Translations under genes and position numbers: made by a program | The notes under the pieces: generated by a model | Seen by the model: only the letters and a program-made list of their open reading frames with translations | The model's database searches: none | What the model was told of the DNA's origin: nothing | Shown: positions 35,423 to 44,936 of the stretch, in pieces | Position numbering within the stretch: position 1 is the stretch's first letter | How the letters are laid out: each line of letters opens with the position of its first letter | Source: Burkholderia sp. BCC0506 | GTDB lineage: Bacteria > Pseudomonadota > Gammaproteobacteria > Burkholderiales > Burkholderiaceae | NCBI RefSeq assembly: GCF_902833145.1 | Contig: NZ_CADFEN010000013.1 | Location: forward strand, 183,584 to 247,583 | Length of the DNA stretch: 64,000 bases | Direction of reading: 5' to 3'

Positions 35423-36207
35423 TTGCGTGCATCCTCTTGCGGCAAATACGACAGGCGATCCAGGATTGCATCGGCCAGCGTGATAGGCAGCAAGGGCAAG
35501 AGCCGCATTCCGAAAGCAAGCAACCCGGGAAATGCGATCTCGGCGCGCCCCACATCAAGCCCCCGGCGAATATAGGCGGCAGCACGCTCTGCACTCCAAA
35601 GGAACGGTTTATCGCCCGGAAACACGTCACTCATCGCAGTCTTGACGAAGCCAGGCAAGATCACGGTTATCGCAATGCCATCTCGCTTAAGCAATGGTCG
35701 CACGGAATCCGCCCATGCCTTGATCGCCGCCTTGCTGGCGCAATACGCCGGTGAAATGGCCATGCCACGCAGTGCAGCAATCGATGCAACCATTGCAATC
35801 CGACCACGCCCTCGCGCTCGCATGCGCTCGATTACCGGAAGCACGGCATTCATGGCACCATGAAAATTCGTGTCGACGACGCACAACGTGCGCTCCCGAT
35901 CTTCCCAATCGTTAGCATGCGCAATCGTGCTCGCCACCCCCGCGTTGGCCACCAGCAGATCGATAGGATACGTCTCGTCGAACGCCTCGAGCCAACCTTG
36001 CAGGGCCGCGGCATCGCGCACATCGACTTGGCCGGCAACGACATCGGCTCCGAGCGCACGGCACGCTATCACGCTGGCGGTCAAACGCTCACCATCGCGC
36101 CCCACGAGCCCAAGTACGACACCTGGCTCCGCGTAGGCAAGTGCGAGCGCGCGGCCGATACCCGCGCTTGCCCCAGTGATCACGACGTGTCTGACGGTTT
36201 CAACCAC
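35419..36207 (-). CDS. wcbP: Short-chain dehydrogenase/reductase, WcbP-like
   Basis: The 262-residue protein is a classical SDR with the cofactor loop TGASAGIG at residues 11-18, NAGVAST at about 88, catalytic Ser in MVASIAALRG and Tyr-Lys in PAYCASKAA. The C-terminal part contains hydrophobic helices (LLAFGMRLLPLLPITLADAI), as in 3-ketosphinganine reductase-like SDRs that sit on membranes. In this operon with an oxoamine synthase it could reduce the resulting 3-ketone; this is inference. The GTG start at 36207 overlaps the end of wcbO by 8 bases. Confidence 0.85.
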   Translation of the reverse strand: MVETVRHVVITGASAGIGRALALAYAEPGVVLGLVGRDGERLTASVIACRALGADVVAGQVDVRDAAALQGWLEAFDETYPIDLLVANAGVASTIAHANDWEDRERTLCVVDTNFHGAMNAVLPVIERMRARGRGRIAMVASIAALRGMAISPAYCASKAAIKAWADSVRPLLKRDGIAITVILPGFVKTAMSDVFPGDKPFLWSAERAAAYIRRGLDVGRAEIAFPGLLAFGMRLLPLLPITLADAILDRLSYLPQEDARN

Positions 36208-37411
36208 AGTTCACCTCAAGTCGAGCAACAGCACCCGCCACTGCCATCTCAATACCGGTATGGGTGTAGAAATCGCCATTGATCTGTGTGTGGTGAATCA
36301 CATAGTCAAGAAATGCCTGATAGAGCTGCATGTCTGGTTGAGCCGCGTTCAACCAGAAGTCGTCAAGCGATTCTTGCCATGTTAGCCCCGGCATATCGTA
36401 GATCGCCGTACCTAATGCAATCAGCGGTCGCGCATGATGCAATGCCGACAATCCGACTGTGCTGTTGACCACCACGACGCCGCGAGCATGCTCAAGCAGG
36501 GTCGGCAAATGGCCGGCATCAATGAACTGCACCCTATCGCCGATTCTCAATTCGCTCGCAAGCTGACGTACATGCCCCTCATGACGGATCAGGCCCGTAT
36601 CGAGAGGATGATTCTTAATGATCAGCCAACCATCTGCCGGGGCGTGCGCTGCGAATGACCGCATCACCTTTTCGATAGACGCGCGCACTCCGTCAAACGG
36701 GGAATGAACGATGATCTGGGCGTCCGAGTTCACCTGCAACGGAAATAGGTAGTACATGCGCCGCGCCTCCAGCAGGTCGCGCGTGACCCACTCGGCATAT
36801 CGGGCGAACTGGCGATCCCGAAGTGCTCGCACCGCGAGGCCGCCGTATTCGAGGAACCCGTTCCTTGGTCGATGACTACGATAATGGGGGAAGTGCCTAG
36901 CGTAGATCGCGTTCGCACCACGATAACGGATATCATGGTACGCACGCTCGTACAGATTGTAGCCCGTCGCCCGACCAGGTTGACTCGGGGGAGTGACGCG
37001 ACGCTCAGCGAGATACCATGCCGGATCCCGTGACAGTAGTGAGCGCCCGTTAACGCCATGCCGCTCTAAGGTTAGCCAATGCGGCCGAACGTATCCCTCC
37101 TCAAAAACATGAACTCGAAGTCCGAGTTCATGCGACAGGGGATGCACGTGGCAGTGAACCTCCCGACAGTCACCGAACATGACAATGTCCGAAAAATTCC
37201 CGCTCCGAAGCTTTTGCGAGTACCAGTCGGGGAGCTCGTCGACTTTTCCTCTGTAGTTCGAGGTATCAATCGCCCCCCCATAGAGCAGGTCGCCGCCGCA
37301 AAAGTTGACCTTACACACCTTATGCCCTCGCTCTCGCAACGCGGACGCAAGTCTATCGAAAAACGGTGAGGCGGTGCCCTGCAGGAGAAGAAAAGAGCGA
37401 AGCGTGTGCAT
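36200..37411 (-). CDS. wcbO: Capsule glycolipid Kdo transferase, KpsS-like (WcbO)
   Basis: The 403-residue protein starts MHTLRSFLLLQGTASPFFDR and has the KpsS/LipB layout: FEEGYVRPHWLTLE, IVHSPFDGVRASIEKVM, KNHPLD and VVVVNSTVGLSALHHARP, the CMP-Kdo binding and acceptor motifs of the capsule glycolipid transferases. KpsS adds the first Kdo residue to lyso-phosphatidylglycerol and KpsC extends the linker, the signature of ABC-dependent capsules. The ATG at 37411 is chosen because upstream codons add a basic, non-conserved tail. It is the first gene of the leftward operon. Confidence 0.88.
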   Translation of the reverse strand: MHTLRSFLLLQGTASPFFDRLASALRERGHKVCKVNFCGGDLLYGGAIDTSNYRGKVDELPDWYSQKLRSGNFSDIVMFGDCREVHCHVHPLSHELGLRVHVFEEGYVRPHWLTLERHGVNGRSLLSRDPAWYLAERRVTPPSQPGRATGYNLYERAYHDIRYRGANAIYARHFPHYRSHRPRNGFLEYGGLAVRALRDRQFARYAEWVTRDLLEARRMYYLFPLQVNSDAQIIVHSPFDGVRASIEKVMRSFAAHAPADGWLIIKNHPLDTGLIRHEGHVRQLASELRIGDRVQFIDAGHLPTLLEHARGVVVVNSTVGLSALHHARPLIALGTAIYDMPGLTWQESLDDFWLNAAQPDMQLYQAFLDYVIHHTQINGDFYTHTGIEMAVAGAVARLEVNCG

Positions 37412-37630
37412 TGAGGAACGTCGGGCGTAGCACGTCCGGAAGCGCGCCCACTTTCCCCGCCGCAGCTTCCTACGAGCCAGCGCCTGCAATATGATTGAAA
37501 TAAAAGTCAGCTAGACACGATTCGAGGGCGAAGAATACCGCACGAACATGAAAATAAATATAGAGTGCAAGAATAATACAGGATGACCGTCAGACTTCCA
37601 CGAAAGATGGCGTCGATCATGTTCGGCCGC

Positions 37631-37636
37631 TATAAT
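37631..37636 (+). promoter_or_regulatory. Possible -10 element before wcbD
   Basis: A perfect TATAAT lies 10 bases before the ATG at 37647 in the divergent wcbO-wcbD gap. The -35 region is poor. If used, transcription would begin close to the start codon and favour a downstream start or leaderless translation. Confidence 0.35.
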
Positions 37637-37646
37637 CGAGCCCCCA

Positions 37647-39020
37647 ATGCCATGCTTGCACGCGAAACTCCGTTGCCACGGCGCTCCGAGACATGTGAGC
37701 CCCGACACTAGTGCTTCCGGCAAGCTTCGCATTGGGCAAACCGGAAGGTCGTTTGCTTCGCAGTTGCTGCAGGAAGACCAAGCGACACTGCCCCATATCT
37801 TCGTTCGCTTGCCAGCCGCACCGCCAAGTGGCAAACAAGCGGCCACTAAGCTCGGAAAACAGTTGGAAACGATATCACGCGATGAGGTGGCCACGGCGCC
37901 ATCGCCCACGGGAAAAAAAAGCTTGATCAATCGCATCAAGGGAGTCAATCGCCTCCTCGCGCTGACGGTAATTCTACCCACCACGATCGCCACTCTGTAC
38001 TACGGAATCGTTGCGTCCGATGTGTATGTCTCCGAGTCGCGCTTCGTTGTACGTGGAGCACAGCGTCCAAATTCAACCGGCGTATTTGGTGCGCTACTGC
38101 AGGGAACCGGGCTCGCCCGCTCCCAAGATGATACATATCCGGTTATCGACTATATCCAATCACGTGACGCCCTCAAAGAACTGAATCAAGGAAATTATAT
38201 TCGCAACGCTTATTCGGAGCGCGGAGACATCATAAGCCGATTCAATTCGTCGATTAATGACAGCTTCGAATCCCTCGTAAAGTACTATGAGAAGCGAATC
38301 GTGTCCGTACATCTCGAATCAGCATCAGGCATAACGACTCTCCAAGTGAGGGCCTTTACAGCCAAAGATGCCGAGAAAATCAACGAACGACTTCTCGAAA
38401 TAAGCGAACGCCTTGTCAATCGAATGAACGAGCGAGCTGCCGCCGATACCATTCGATTTGCGCAATATCAAGTTGATCAGGCGACGACCAAAGCGAAGAT
38501 TGCTGCAGCGGCGCTGGCATCTTTCCGAAATTCTCACACCGTATTCGATCCGGAAAAGCAATCAGCTCTTCAATTGCAGCAGGTCACAAACCTTCAAACA
38601 CTACTGTTTGACGCACAAACGCGACTAATGCAGCTCTCGTCAATTGCTCCACAGAACCCTCAAATCCCCGCCCTAAAGACGAGCATCGAATCGCTGCAGA
38701 AGCAAATCCAAGCGGCAACCGGTGGCGTCGCCGGGGCACGGGACTCGTTGTCGCACAAGGCTGAGACGTACGCAGGTCTTCAACTCGATGCTCAATTTGC
38801 CGAGAAGCAGTTGGCCTCCGCGATGACTGGATTGGAAAGCGCTCGTGCAGAGGCTGAACGTAAGCAGCTTTATCTGGAAAAGCTTGTGCAGCCCAACACT
38901 CCCGACGAGGCAATTGAGCCGAAGCGACTGAAGTCGATCTTCGAAGTGTTCGCCCTCGGCATGATCGCATGGGGCATCTTGAGCCTGCTGCTCGCAGGGG
39001 TTCGCGAACACCACGATTGA
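37647..39020 (+). CDS. wcbD: Capsule export inner-membrane protein, KpsE/CtrB-like (WcbD)
   Basis: The 457-residue protein is a polysaccharide co-polymerase type 3 protein: a cytoplasmic N-terminus, a membrane helix at about 102-124 (LLALTVILPTTIATLYYGIV), a long periplasmic helical domain (about 130-425) and a C-terminal membrane helix (SIFEVFALGMIAWGILSLLL). It links the Wzm/Wzt transporter to the outer-membrane Wza channel. The start is uncertain: ATG 37647 gives an unusually long N-terminus, and GTG 37695 is an alternative. A run of eight adenines at 37913-37920 lies within the coding sequence. It heads wcbD-wzm-wzt-glycosyltransferase. Confidence 0.85.
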   Translation: MPCLHAKLRCHGAPRHVSPDTSASGKLRIGQTGRSFASQLLQEDQATLPHIFVRLPAAPPSGKQAATKLGKQLETISRDEVATAPSPTGKKSLINRIKGVNRLLALTVILPTTIATLYYGIVASDVYVSESRFVVRGAQRPNSTGVFGALLQGTGLARSQDDTYPVIDYIQSRDALKELNQGNYIRNAYSERGDIISRFNSSINDSFESLVKYYEKRIVSVHLESASGITTLQVRAFTAKDAEKINERLLEISERLVNRMNERAAADTIRFAQYQVDQATTKAKIAAAALASFRNSHTVFDPEKQSALQLQQVTNLQTLLFDAQTRLMQLSSIAPQNPQIPALKTSIESLQKQIQAATGGVAGARDSLSHKAETYAGLQLDAQFAEKQLASAMTGLESARAEAERKQLYLEKLVQPNTPDEAIEPKRLKSIFEVFALGMIAWGILSLLLAGVREHHD

Positions 39021-39024
39021 TATC

Positions 39025-39822
39025 ATGGCTATCGACCACGGAACCCCCCTATTTAGATCGGTGCAAATTCAAAGGCGCGTTATCGGCGCGCTTTTGATGC
39101 GAGAAATCATTACAAGATACGGTCGACACAATGTCGGATTTCTGTGGATTTTCTTCGAGCCGATGATGTTTACGCTTGGCGTGCTCGGGCTATGGACACT
39201 GACAAAGGCTACGCACGGCTCGAATCTCCCCATCACCGAGTTCGCGGTAACGGGCTATTCACCAGTGCTACTTTGGCGAAATTGTGCGAACCGCTGCGCA
39301 CTCGCGATTCAGCCGAATCAGTCCCTTCTCTATCACCGTAATGTACGAGTGATAGATTTCTTTTTCGCTCGTCTACTGCTCGAAATATCGGGCGCGACAA
39401 TGTCTTTTGCTTTTCTCTCGATCTTTTTCATTACTGCAGGCCTGATGCGTCCGCCCGAGAATATGACGATGATTCTCGGCGCGTGGCTGCATCTCGCAGC
39501 GTTTGGTACCGGTCTGGCGCTCATTATTGGGGCGCTATCGGAACGCAGCGAGTCGGTCGAGCGAATCTGGCATACCATCGCATACCTTCTATTCCCGCTA
39601 TCTGGTTCGCTTTTCATGGTGTCTTGGTTACCCGAGAAATTCCAGAACGTAATTTTATTGTTACCGATGGTTCACGGCGCGGAAATGCTGCGCGGCGGCT
39701 ACTTCGGCTCACTTGTGACACCGCATTACAGCATCCGCTACATGGTGTTCAGCGACATGATCCTTGTGCTGACTGGCCTGTTTTTCGTCCGCGATGCAAG
39801 CCGCAGAGTGGAGCCGGAATGA
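39025..39822 (+). CDS. wzm: Capsule ABC transporter permease (Wzm/KpsM)
   Basis: The 265-residue protein has six predicted transmembrane segments and the ABC-2 type export permease pattern ([30 protein letters not shown] near the N-terminus, then [16 protein letters not shown]). It moves the finished polysaccharide across the inner membrane with Wzt. It starts 5 bases after wcbD and overlaps wzt by ATGA. Confidence 0.93.
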   Translation: MAIDHGTPLFRSVQIQRRVIGALLMREIITRYGRHNVGFLWIFFEPMMFTLGVLGLWTLTKATHGSNLPITEFAVTGYSPVLLWRNCANRCALAIQPNQSLLYHRNVRVIDFFFARLLLEISGATMSFAFLSIFFITAGLMRPPENMTMILGAWLHLAAFGTGLALIIGALSERSESVERIWHTIAYLLFPLSGSLFMVSWLPEKFQNVILLLPMVHGAEMLRGGYFGSLVTPHYSIRYMVFSDMILVLTGLFFVRDASRRVEPE

Positions 39823-40472
39823 TCGAACTTGAAGGAATTTGCAAGGACTATCACACACGGCAAGGCGTGCGTCGAGTACTGAACAAGATCGATCTGCACG
39901 TGAAGCACGGTGAGAAAATCGGCATCCTCGGGCGCAACGGCGCCGGCAAGTCAACTCTAATTCGGATGATTAGCGGTGCCGAGTTACCGACGGCGGGCCG
40001 CATCCGGCGCGGCATGCAAGTGTCTTGGCCGCTCGCTTTCGGCGGCGCTTTCCAAGGCAGCCTCACCGGCATGGACAACTTACGCTTCATCTGCCGCGTC
40101 TACGGCGCCGACACCAAGGTGGCCGAGCCGTTCGTGCAAGAGTTCTCGGAGCTCGGTTATTACCTGCGCGAACCAGTCAAAACATACTCCGCAGGAATGC
40201 GTGCGCGGCTCGCGTTCGCGATCTCGATGGCAATCGAGTTTGACTGCTTTTTGATCGATGAGATTATTGCGGTCGGAGACAGCCGCTTCCATGCGAAATG
40301 TCATTACGAATTGTTTGATCGACGTAAAGACCGGGCGCTTATCATCGTTAGTCACGACGCCGGTTATATCCGCGAGCATTGTGACCGCGCATCGGTACTG
40401 ATCGAAGGCAAGCTGCATTCGTTTGATTCAGTAGAGGATGCGTACACGTTCTATCAGGAAAGTATGGCATAA
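39819..40472 (+). CDS. wzt: Capsule ABC transporter ATP-binding protein (Wzt/KpsT type)
   Basis: The 217-residue protein has Walker A GRNGAGKS, signature [12 protein letters not shown] and Walker [10 protein letters not shown]. It has only the nucleotide-binding domain, the short KpsT form, without the C-terminal carbohydrate-recognition domain of O-antigen Wzt proteins. Export should therefore not depend on recognition of a chain terminus by Wzt itself. Translation is coupled to wzm. Confidence 0.94.
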   Translation: MIELEGICKDYHTRQGVRRVLNKIDLHVKHGEKIGILGRNGAGKSTLIRMISGAELPTAGRIRRGMQVSWPLAFGGAFQGSLTGMDNLRFICRVYGADTKVAEPFVQEFSELGYYLREPVKTYSAGMRARLAFAISMAIEFDCFLIDEIIAVGDSRFHAKCHYELFDRRKDRALIIVSHDAGYIREHCDRASVLIEGKLHSFDSVEDAYTFYQESMA

Positions 40473-40499
40473 CGTGCCTCACCCTCATCCCTCCCAAGC

Positions 40500-41804
40500 T
40501 TGAGCAAAACATTAAAATCCGCGGCCCTTCAATCGGTCGCCATATGGATCGCCCCGCAGGTCGCACGTGCCGCTCGCCGTGCAGTACGTGCGCTTGCACC
40601 ATCACCCGTGCCGCTTTCACCGATTCACTGCAAGCGACAATTACTCGTAGACGTGTCTATCATCGCCGCGCACGACGCGGGCACCGGCATCCAACGGGTA
40701 GTCCGCTCGCTTCTCGCCCAGCTACTGCAATCACCACCCGATGGCTTCACCGTACGCCCGATCTGCGCAACTAGAAGATCCTCTTATCGCTATGCGGATA
40801 GTTTCCTCGCAGAACAAACGTCAGTGCCAAACCACCGCCCTCTCGACACAGCAAACAATCCAGCAATTACCACTGTACGCGTCGAACCGGGCGACATTTT
40901 CGTCGGACTTGACTTGACGAGCCGCATCATTCCGCGGCGGCAGCGCGATCTACTCGCGTGGAAACGACAAGGGGTGCGGTGCGCATTTGTCGTTTACGAC
41001 TTGTTGCCATTTCAGCATCCATATTGGTTTACCCCACGCGCGCGGCGTTCATTCAAGCACTGGCTGTCCACGCTCGCCGTGCATGCAGACGCGCTTTGGT
41101 GCATCTCTCGCACTGTCGCCCGTGACACCCATGAATTGATGCAGAAGCGCTTTGGCTTAACGGCCGACGACACCACGATTTGCTCGTTCGATCTAGGAAC
41201 GAGCGCTCCCGATCCCTTATCCGCACCACCATTCTTCGCGCCCAATTCGTCTCGTCGCACGCCTATGCGTCCGATGTTGCTGATGGTTGGAACTATTGAA
41301 CCTCGCAAAGGGCACGTGCAAGTGCTCAACGCGTTCGATGTGCTATGGAGAAACGGAACTGAGGTCGAGCTCGTGATCGTCGGCGCACCAGGCTGGCACG
41401 TCGAACCCGTCGTCGACCTACTAACGCAGCATCCGCAGAACGAACGACGCCTGTTTTGGCTACGCGATACCGACGATGCACAACTCGAGGCGCTATACGC
41501 TCGGGCGGACGGCCTCGTTATGGCCTCGGAGGCCGAGGGCTTTGGGTTGCCCATCATCGAGGCGGCTCGACATGGCAAACCACTGTTCCTACGTGATCTA
41601 GATGTTTTCCACGAAGTTGCTAGAGAACACGCGACCTATTTTCGTGCAACGACTGGTGAAGCGCTAGCCCTCCAATTGTCGGACTGGCTCGCTCAGTTGG
41701 CAGCTGGCACTGCGCCGACAAGCGAAGCGATCAAGCCAGTCACGTGGGCGACAAGCGCCGCTCAACTGAAGGCTCTTATAGCGACACTCGCCGGCACCGC
41801 GTAG
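40500..41804 (+). CDS. GT4-like glycosyltransferase 1 of the capsule locus
   Basis: The 434-residue protein has a GT-B fold signature. The N-terminal LLVDVSIIAAHDAGTGIQRVVR contains the TGIxR acceptor loop shared with the other transferases here. MVGTIEPRKGHVQVLNAF and ASEAEGFGLPIIEAARHGKP (donor-binding E-x7-E motif) place it in family GT4, retaining, often mannosyl- or rhamnosyltransferases. It starts with TTG at 40500 with no clear ribosome site, so the start is tentative. It ends two bases from the convergent next gene, leaving no room for a terminator. Confidence 0.82.
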   Translation: MSKTLKSAALQSVAIWIAPQVARAARRAVRALAPSPVPLSPIHCKRQLLVDVSIIAAHDAGTGIQRVVRSLLAQLLQSPPDGFTVRPICATRRSSYRYADSFLAEQTSVPNHRPLDTANNPAITTVRVEPGDIFVGLDLTSRIIPRRQRDLLAWKRQGVRCAFVVYDLLPFQHPYWFTPRARRSFKHWLSTLAVHADALWCISRTVARDTHELMQKRFGLTADDTTICSFDLGTSAPDPLSAPPFFAPNSSRRTPMRPMLLMVGTIEPRKGHVQVLNAFDVLWRNGTEVELVIVGAPGWHVEPVVDLLTQHPQNERRLFWLRDTDDAQLEALYARADGLVMASEAEGFGLPIIEAARHGKPLFLRDLDVFHEVAREHATYFRATTGEALALQLSDWLAQLAAGTAPTSEAIKPVTWATSAAQLKALIATLAGTA

Positions 41805-41805
41805 C

Positions 41806-42945
41806 TCACGCGAAGCGACTACAAATATCCAACGTCCTCCGCGCACATCGGGTCCAGGTGGTTTCGCTTGCAACCGCCAAGCCGCGCTCGATCGCCGTCG
41901 CGCGCCACTCGTCATCGCATATCACTCTCGCAATACCATCACGCAGTGCCACGTGATCGCCAGGTTCGACGAGCCATGCGGCTCCGTCTGCCACCTCGGG
42001 CAGCGACGAACAGTTGGAAGTCAGTGTTGGCACACCGCTCGCGAGCGCCTCGAGTACGGGCAACCCGAACCCTTCGTAAAGTGACGGAAAAAAGAACGCG
42101 TGTGCACCAGCATAGAGAAAGGGTAGTGCCGTTTCCGGCACGAAACCCAGATAGCGCAGCCACCCCTCCCGCTCACCGCGCACAACGTTCTGTTTCAACG
42201 CATCGCTCAGCCAGCCCTCGCTGCCAACCAACACAAGCGGGAAGCGCGACTTTAGTGAGAGCGGCAGCTCCGCGTATGCGGCAAGTAGCGCATCGATCCG
42301 CTTGCGTGGCTCAAGCGTCGAGACGCAGAGCGTATAGGCGCCGGGCACCAGTTGGTATCTAGCGAGCGGCTCGAAAAGCACTTCACGCTCGTGCTGCCTA
42401 AATTCCGGCGGCACGCCGAGGCGCACCGAAGTAATCTTTTCGAGTGGCCAACCGAAGTGGCCGGCCACCTCATGACGAATCGCCTCAGAATCGGTAATGA
42501 TGTGTGCAGTGCGCGCAAGCGTCGACGCAAAGCTACGCTCAAAGTGGCGAATACGCTCGACGGGGTGGGTCTCGGGATACTTGAAGACCGATAAGTCGTG
42601 CACGGTGACAATACCGCCTTCAACCCATTCCGGCAGAAAATAGTTCGGTGAATGAAAGACATGTTCGTGAATGACACGCCTTTCATGCCACTGCTGCAAT
42701 CGAGCCGATAAGCGTGGCCAGAAACCTTTTCTTCGAAACGCGGGACTACGCGGTGGTCCATTCAACAGGTTGTGCGGATCGCTCACCCATTGCCCAGCAA
42801 AAAAATAACGGATTGAACCGAGTCCGCTGTCTGGTGTTGCATAATACTTTGCCAACTCCCATGTATAGCGACCGATTCCAGTTAACGGTGGAACAATCGC
42901 GTCCACCGCAAGAATCAACTTCAAGTCGCACTCTCCAGCATCCAT
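41806..42945 (-). CDS. GT4 glycosyltransferase 2 of the capsule locus
   Basis: The 379-residue protein shows the GT4 pattern LILAVDAIVPPLTGIGRYTWELAK at the N-terminus, CVSTLEPRKRIDALLAAYAEL, and SLYEGFGLPVLEALASGVPTLTS as donor-binding motif. It resembles mannosyltransferases of the WbpY/WbdB group, so a GDP-mannose or GDP-rhamnose donor fits the adjacent gmd-rmd genes. The ATG at 42945 overlaps rmd by 25 bases. A TTG at 42924, with GGAGAG upstream and a TTGA overlap with the rmd stop, is a plausible true start. Confidence 0.85.
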   Translation of the reverse strand: MDAGECDLKLILAVDAIVPPLTGIGRYTWELAKYYATPDSGLGSIRYFFAGQWVSDPHNLLNGPPRSPAFRRKGFWPRLSARLQQWHERRVIHEHVFHSPNYFLPEWVEGGIVTVHDLSVFKYPETHPVERIRHFERSFASTLARTAHIITDSEAIRHEVAGHFGWPLEKITSVRLGVPPEFRQHEREVLFEPLARYQLVPGAYTLCVSTLEPRKRIDALLAAYAELPLSLKSRFPLVLVGSEGWLSDALKQNVVRGEREGWLRYLGFVPETALPFLYAGAHAFFFPSLYEGFGLPVLEALASGVPTLTSNCSSLPEVADGAAWLVEPGDHVALRDGIARVICDDEWRATAIERGLAVASETTWTRCARRTLDICSRFA

Positions 42946-43814
42946 TTCAGCGTCTCGCGCAGCGGAATCGACGATAACTCGCCAATTGCATTACGCAACT
43001 TCGAACCATTACCGATCAGCTTACGAACTTCGTTCGCCCGCACGAAGTTGGGATTAACGCGAATTTCAGGTCGATGGTCGGTAAGCTCCTCCATCGTTGC
43101 CAGTATGTCGCGCAGTGAGTATCCTACACCTGAGCAGACGTTGAATGTTTCACCCGAAAATGTGCCGTCAAGTAGCTTCTCATATTTAGAGACCACCGTG
43201 CGCACATCAGAGAAATCTCGGATCACGTCGAGATTGCCGAGCTCTAACACATTTTCGCGCGCTCGGAAATTCGCAACGATCTTCGGCAACAGGAAATTCA
43301 CCGACTGACCGACACCCGTGTAATTGAACGGCCTCACAACAACGATTGGCAGCCGCTCGCGCCAGAGTTGAGAAACAAACTCCATGGATAGCTTACTGAC
43401 CGCATAATCGTTCACTGGCGCGGGCGGTATAGATTCGTCGATCAATTCTTGACCCGCGTTGCCATACACATTCGCACTGCTCGCGAGCAGCACCGAGCGC
43501 GGCACACATGACGAAGAAGTCAATGCGTCGAGCAAATTCCGTGTGCCGACAATGTTAGTCCGGTAAATAGCGCCTACATCATTGTGTGCTACGAACGCGA
43601 TTGCAGCCAAATGCACGACTGCATCTGGTTGCTCACGCTCAAATACGTCAATGAGCTGGTCTCGATCGAGCAGGTCAACAGCATGCGTACGCCAGTCAAG
43701 ATCATCTCGAGCGCGTCGGACCAAACCGCATACATCATGTCCACTTTCCGTCAGTTTCCGGGCGAGATATCGCCCGGTAAAACCGCCGATCCCACTGATC
43801 AGAACTTTTGCCAT
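42921..43814 (-). CDS. rmd: GDP-6-deoxy-D-lyxo-4-hexulose reductase (GDP-D-rhamnose synthesis)
   Basis: The 297-residue extended SDR starts MAKVLISGIGGFTGRYLARK with the Rossmann loop GIGGFTG, has VHLAAIAFVAH, the catalytic ASSANVYG and the YAVSKLSME Tyr-Lys pair. It lies 3 bases after gmd, the standard gmd-rmd pair that turns GDP-mannose into GDP-D-rhamnose. A related 4-reductase giving GDP-6-deoxy-D-talose cannot be excluded from sequence alone. Confidence 0.85.
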   Translation of the reverse strand: MAKVLISGIGGFTGRYLARKLTESGHDVCGLVRRARDDLDWRTHAVDLLDRDQLIDVFEREQPDAVVHLAAIAFVAHNDVGAIYRTNIVGTRNLLDALTSSSCVPRSVLLASSANVYGNAGQELIDESIPPAPVNDYAVSKLSMEFVSQLWRERLPIVVVRPFNYTGVGQSVNFLLPKIVANFRARENVLELGNLDVIRDFSDVRTVVSKYEKLLDGTFSGETFNVCSGVGYSLRDILATMEELTDHRPEIRVNPNFVRANEVRKLIGNGSKLRNAIGELSSIPLRETLKWMLESAT

Positions 43815-43817
43815 AAA

Positions 43818-44858
<1,041 letters not shown>

Positions 44859-44936
44859 TTACTCTCTAAATTAGATTTGAACAATTTTTATATTTCTGCA
44901 AAACGATACACCCGCTTCGAACGTGTTCAAATTTAC

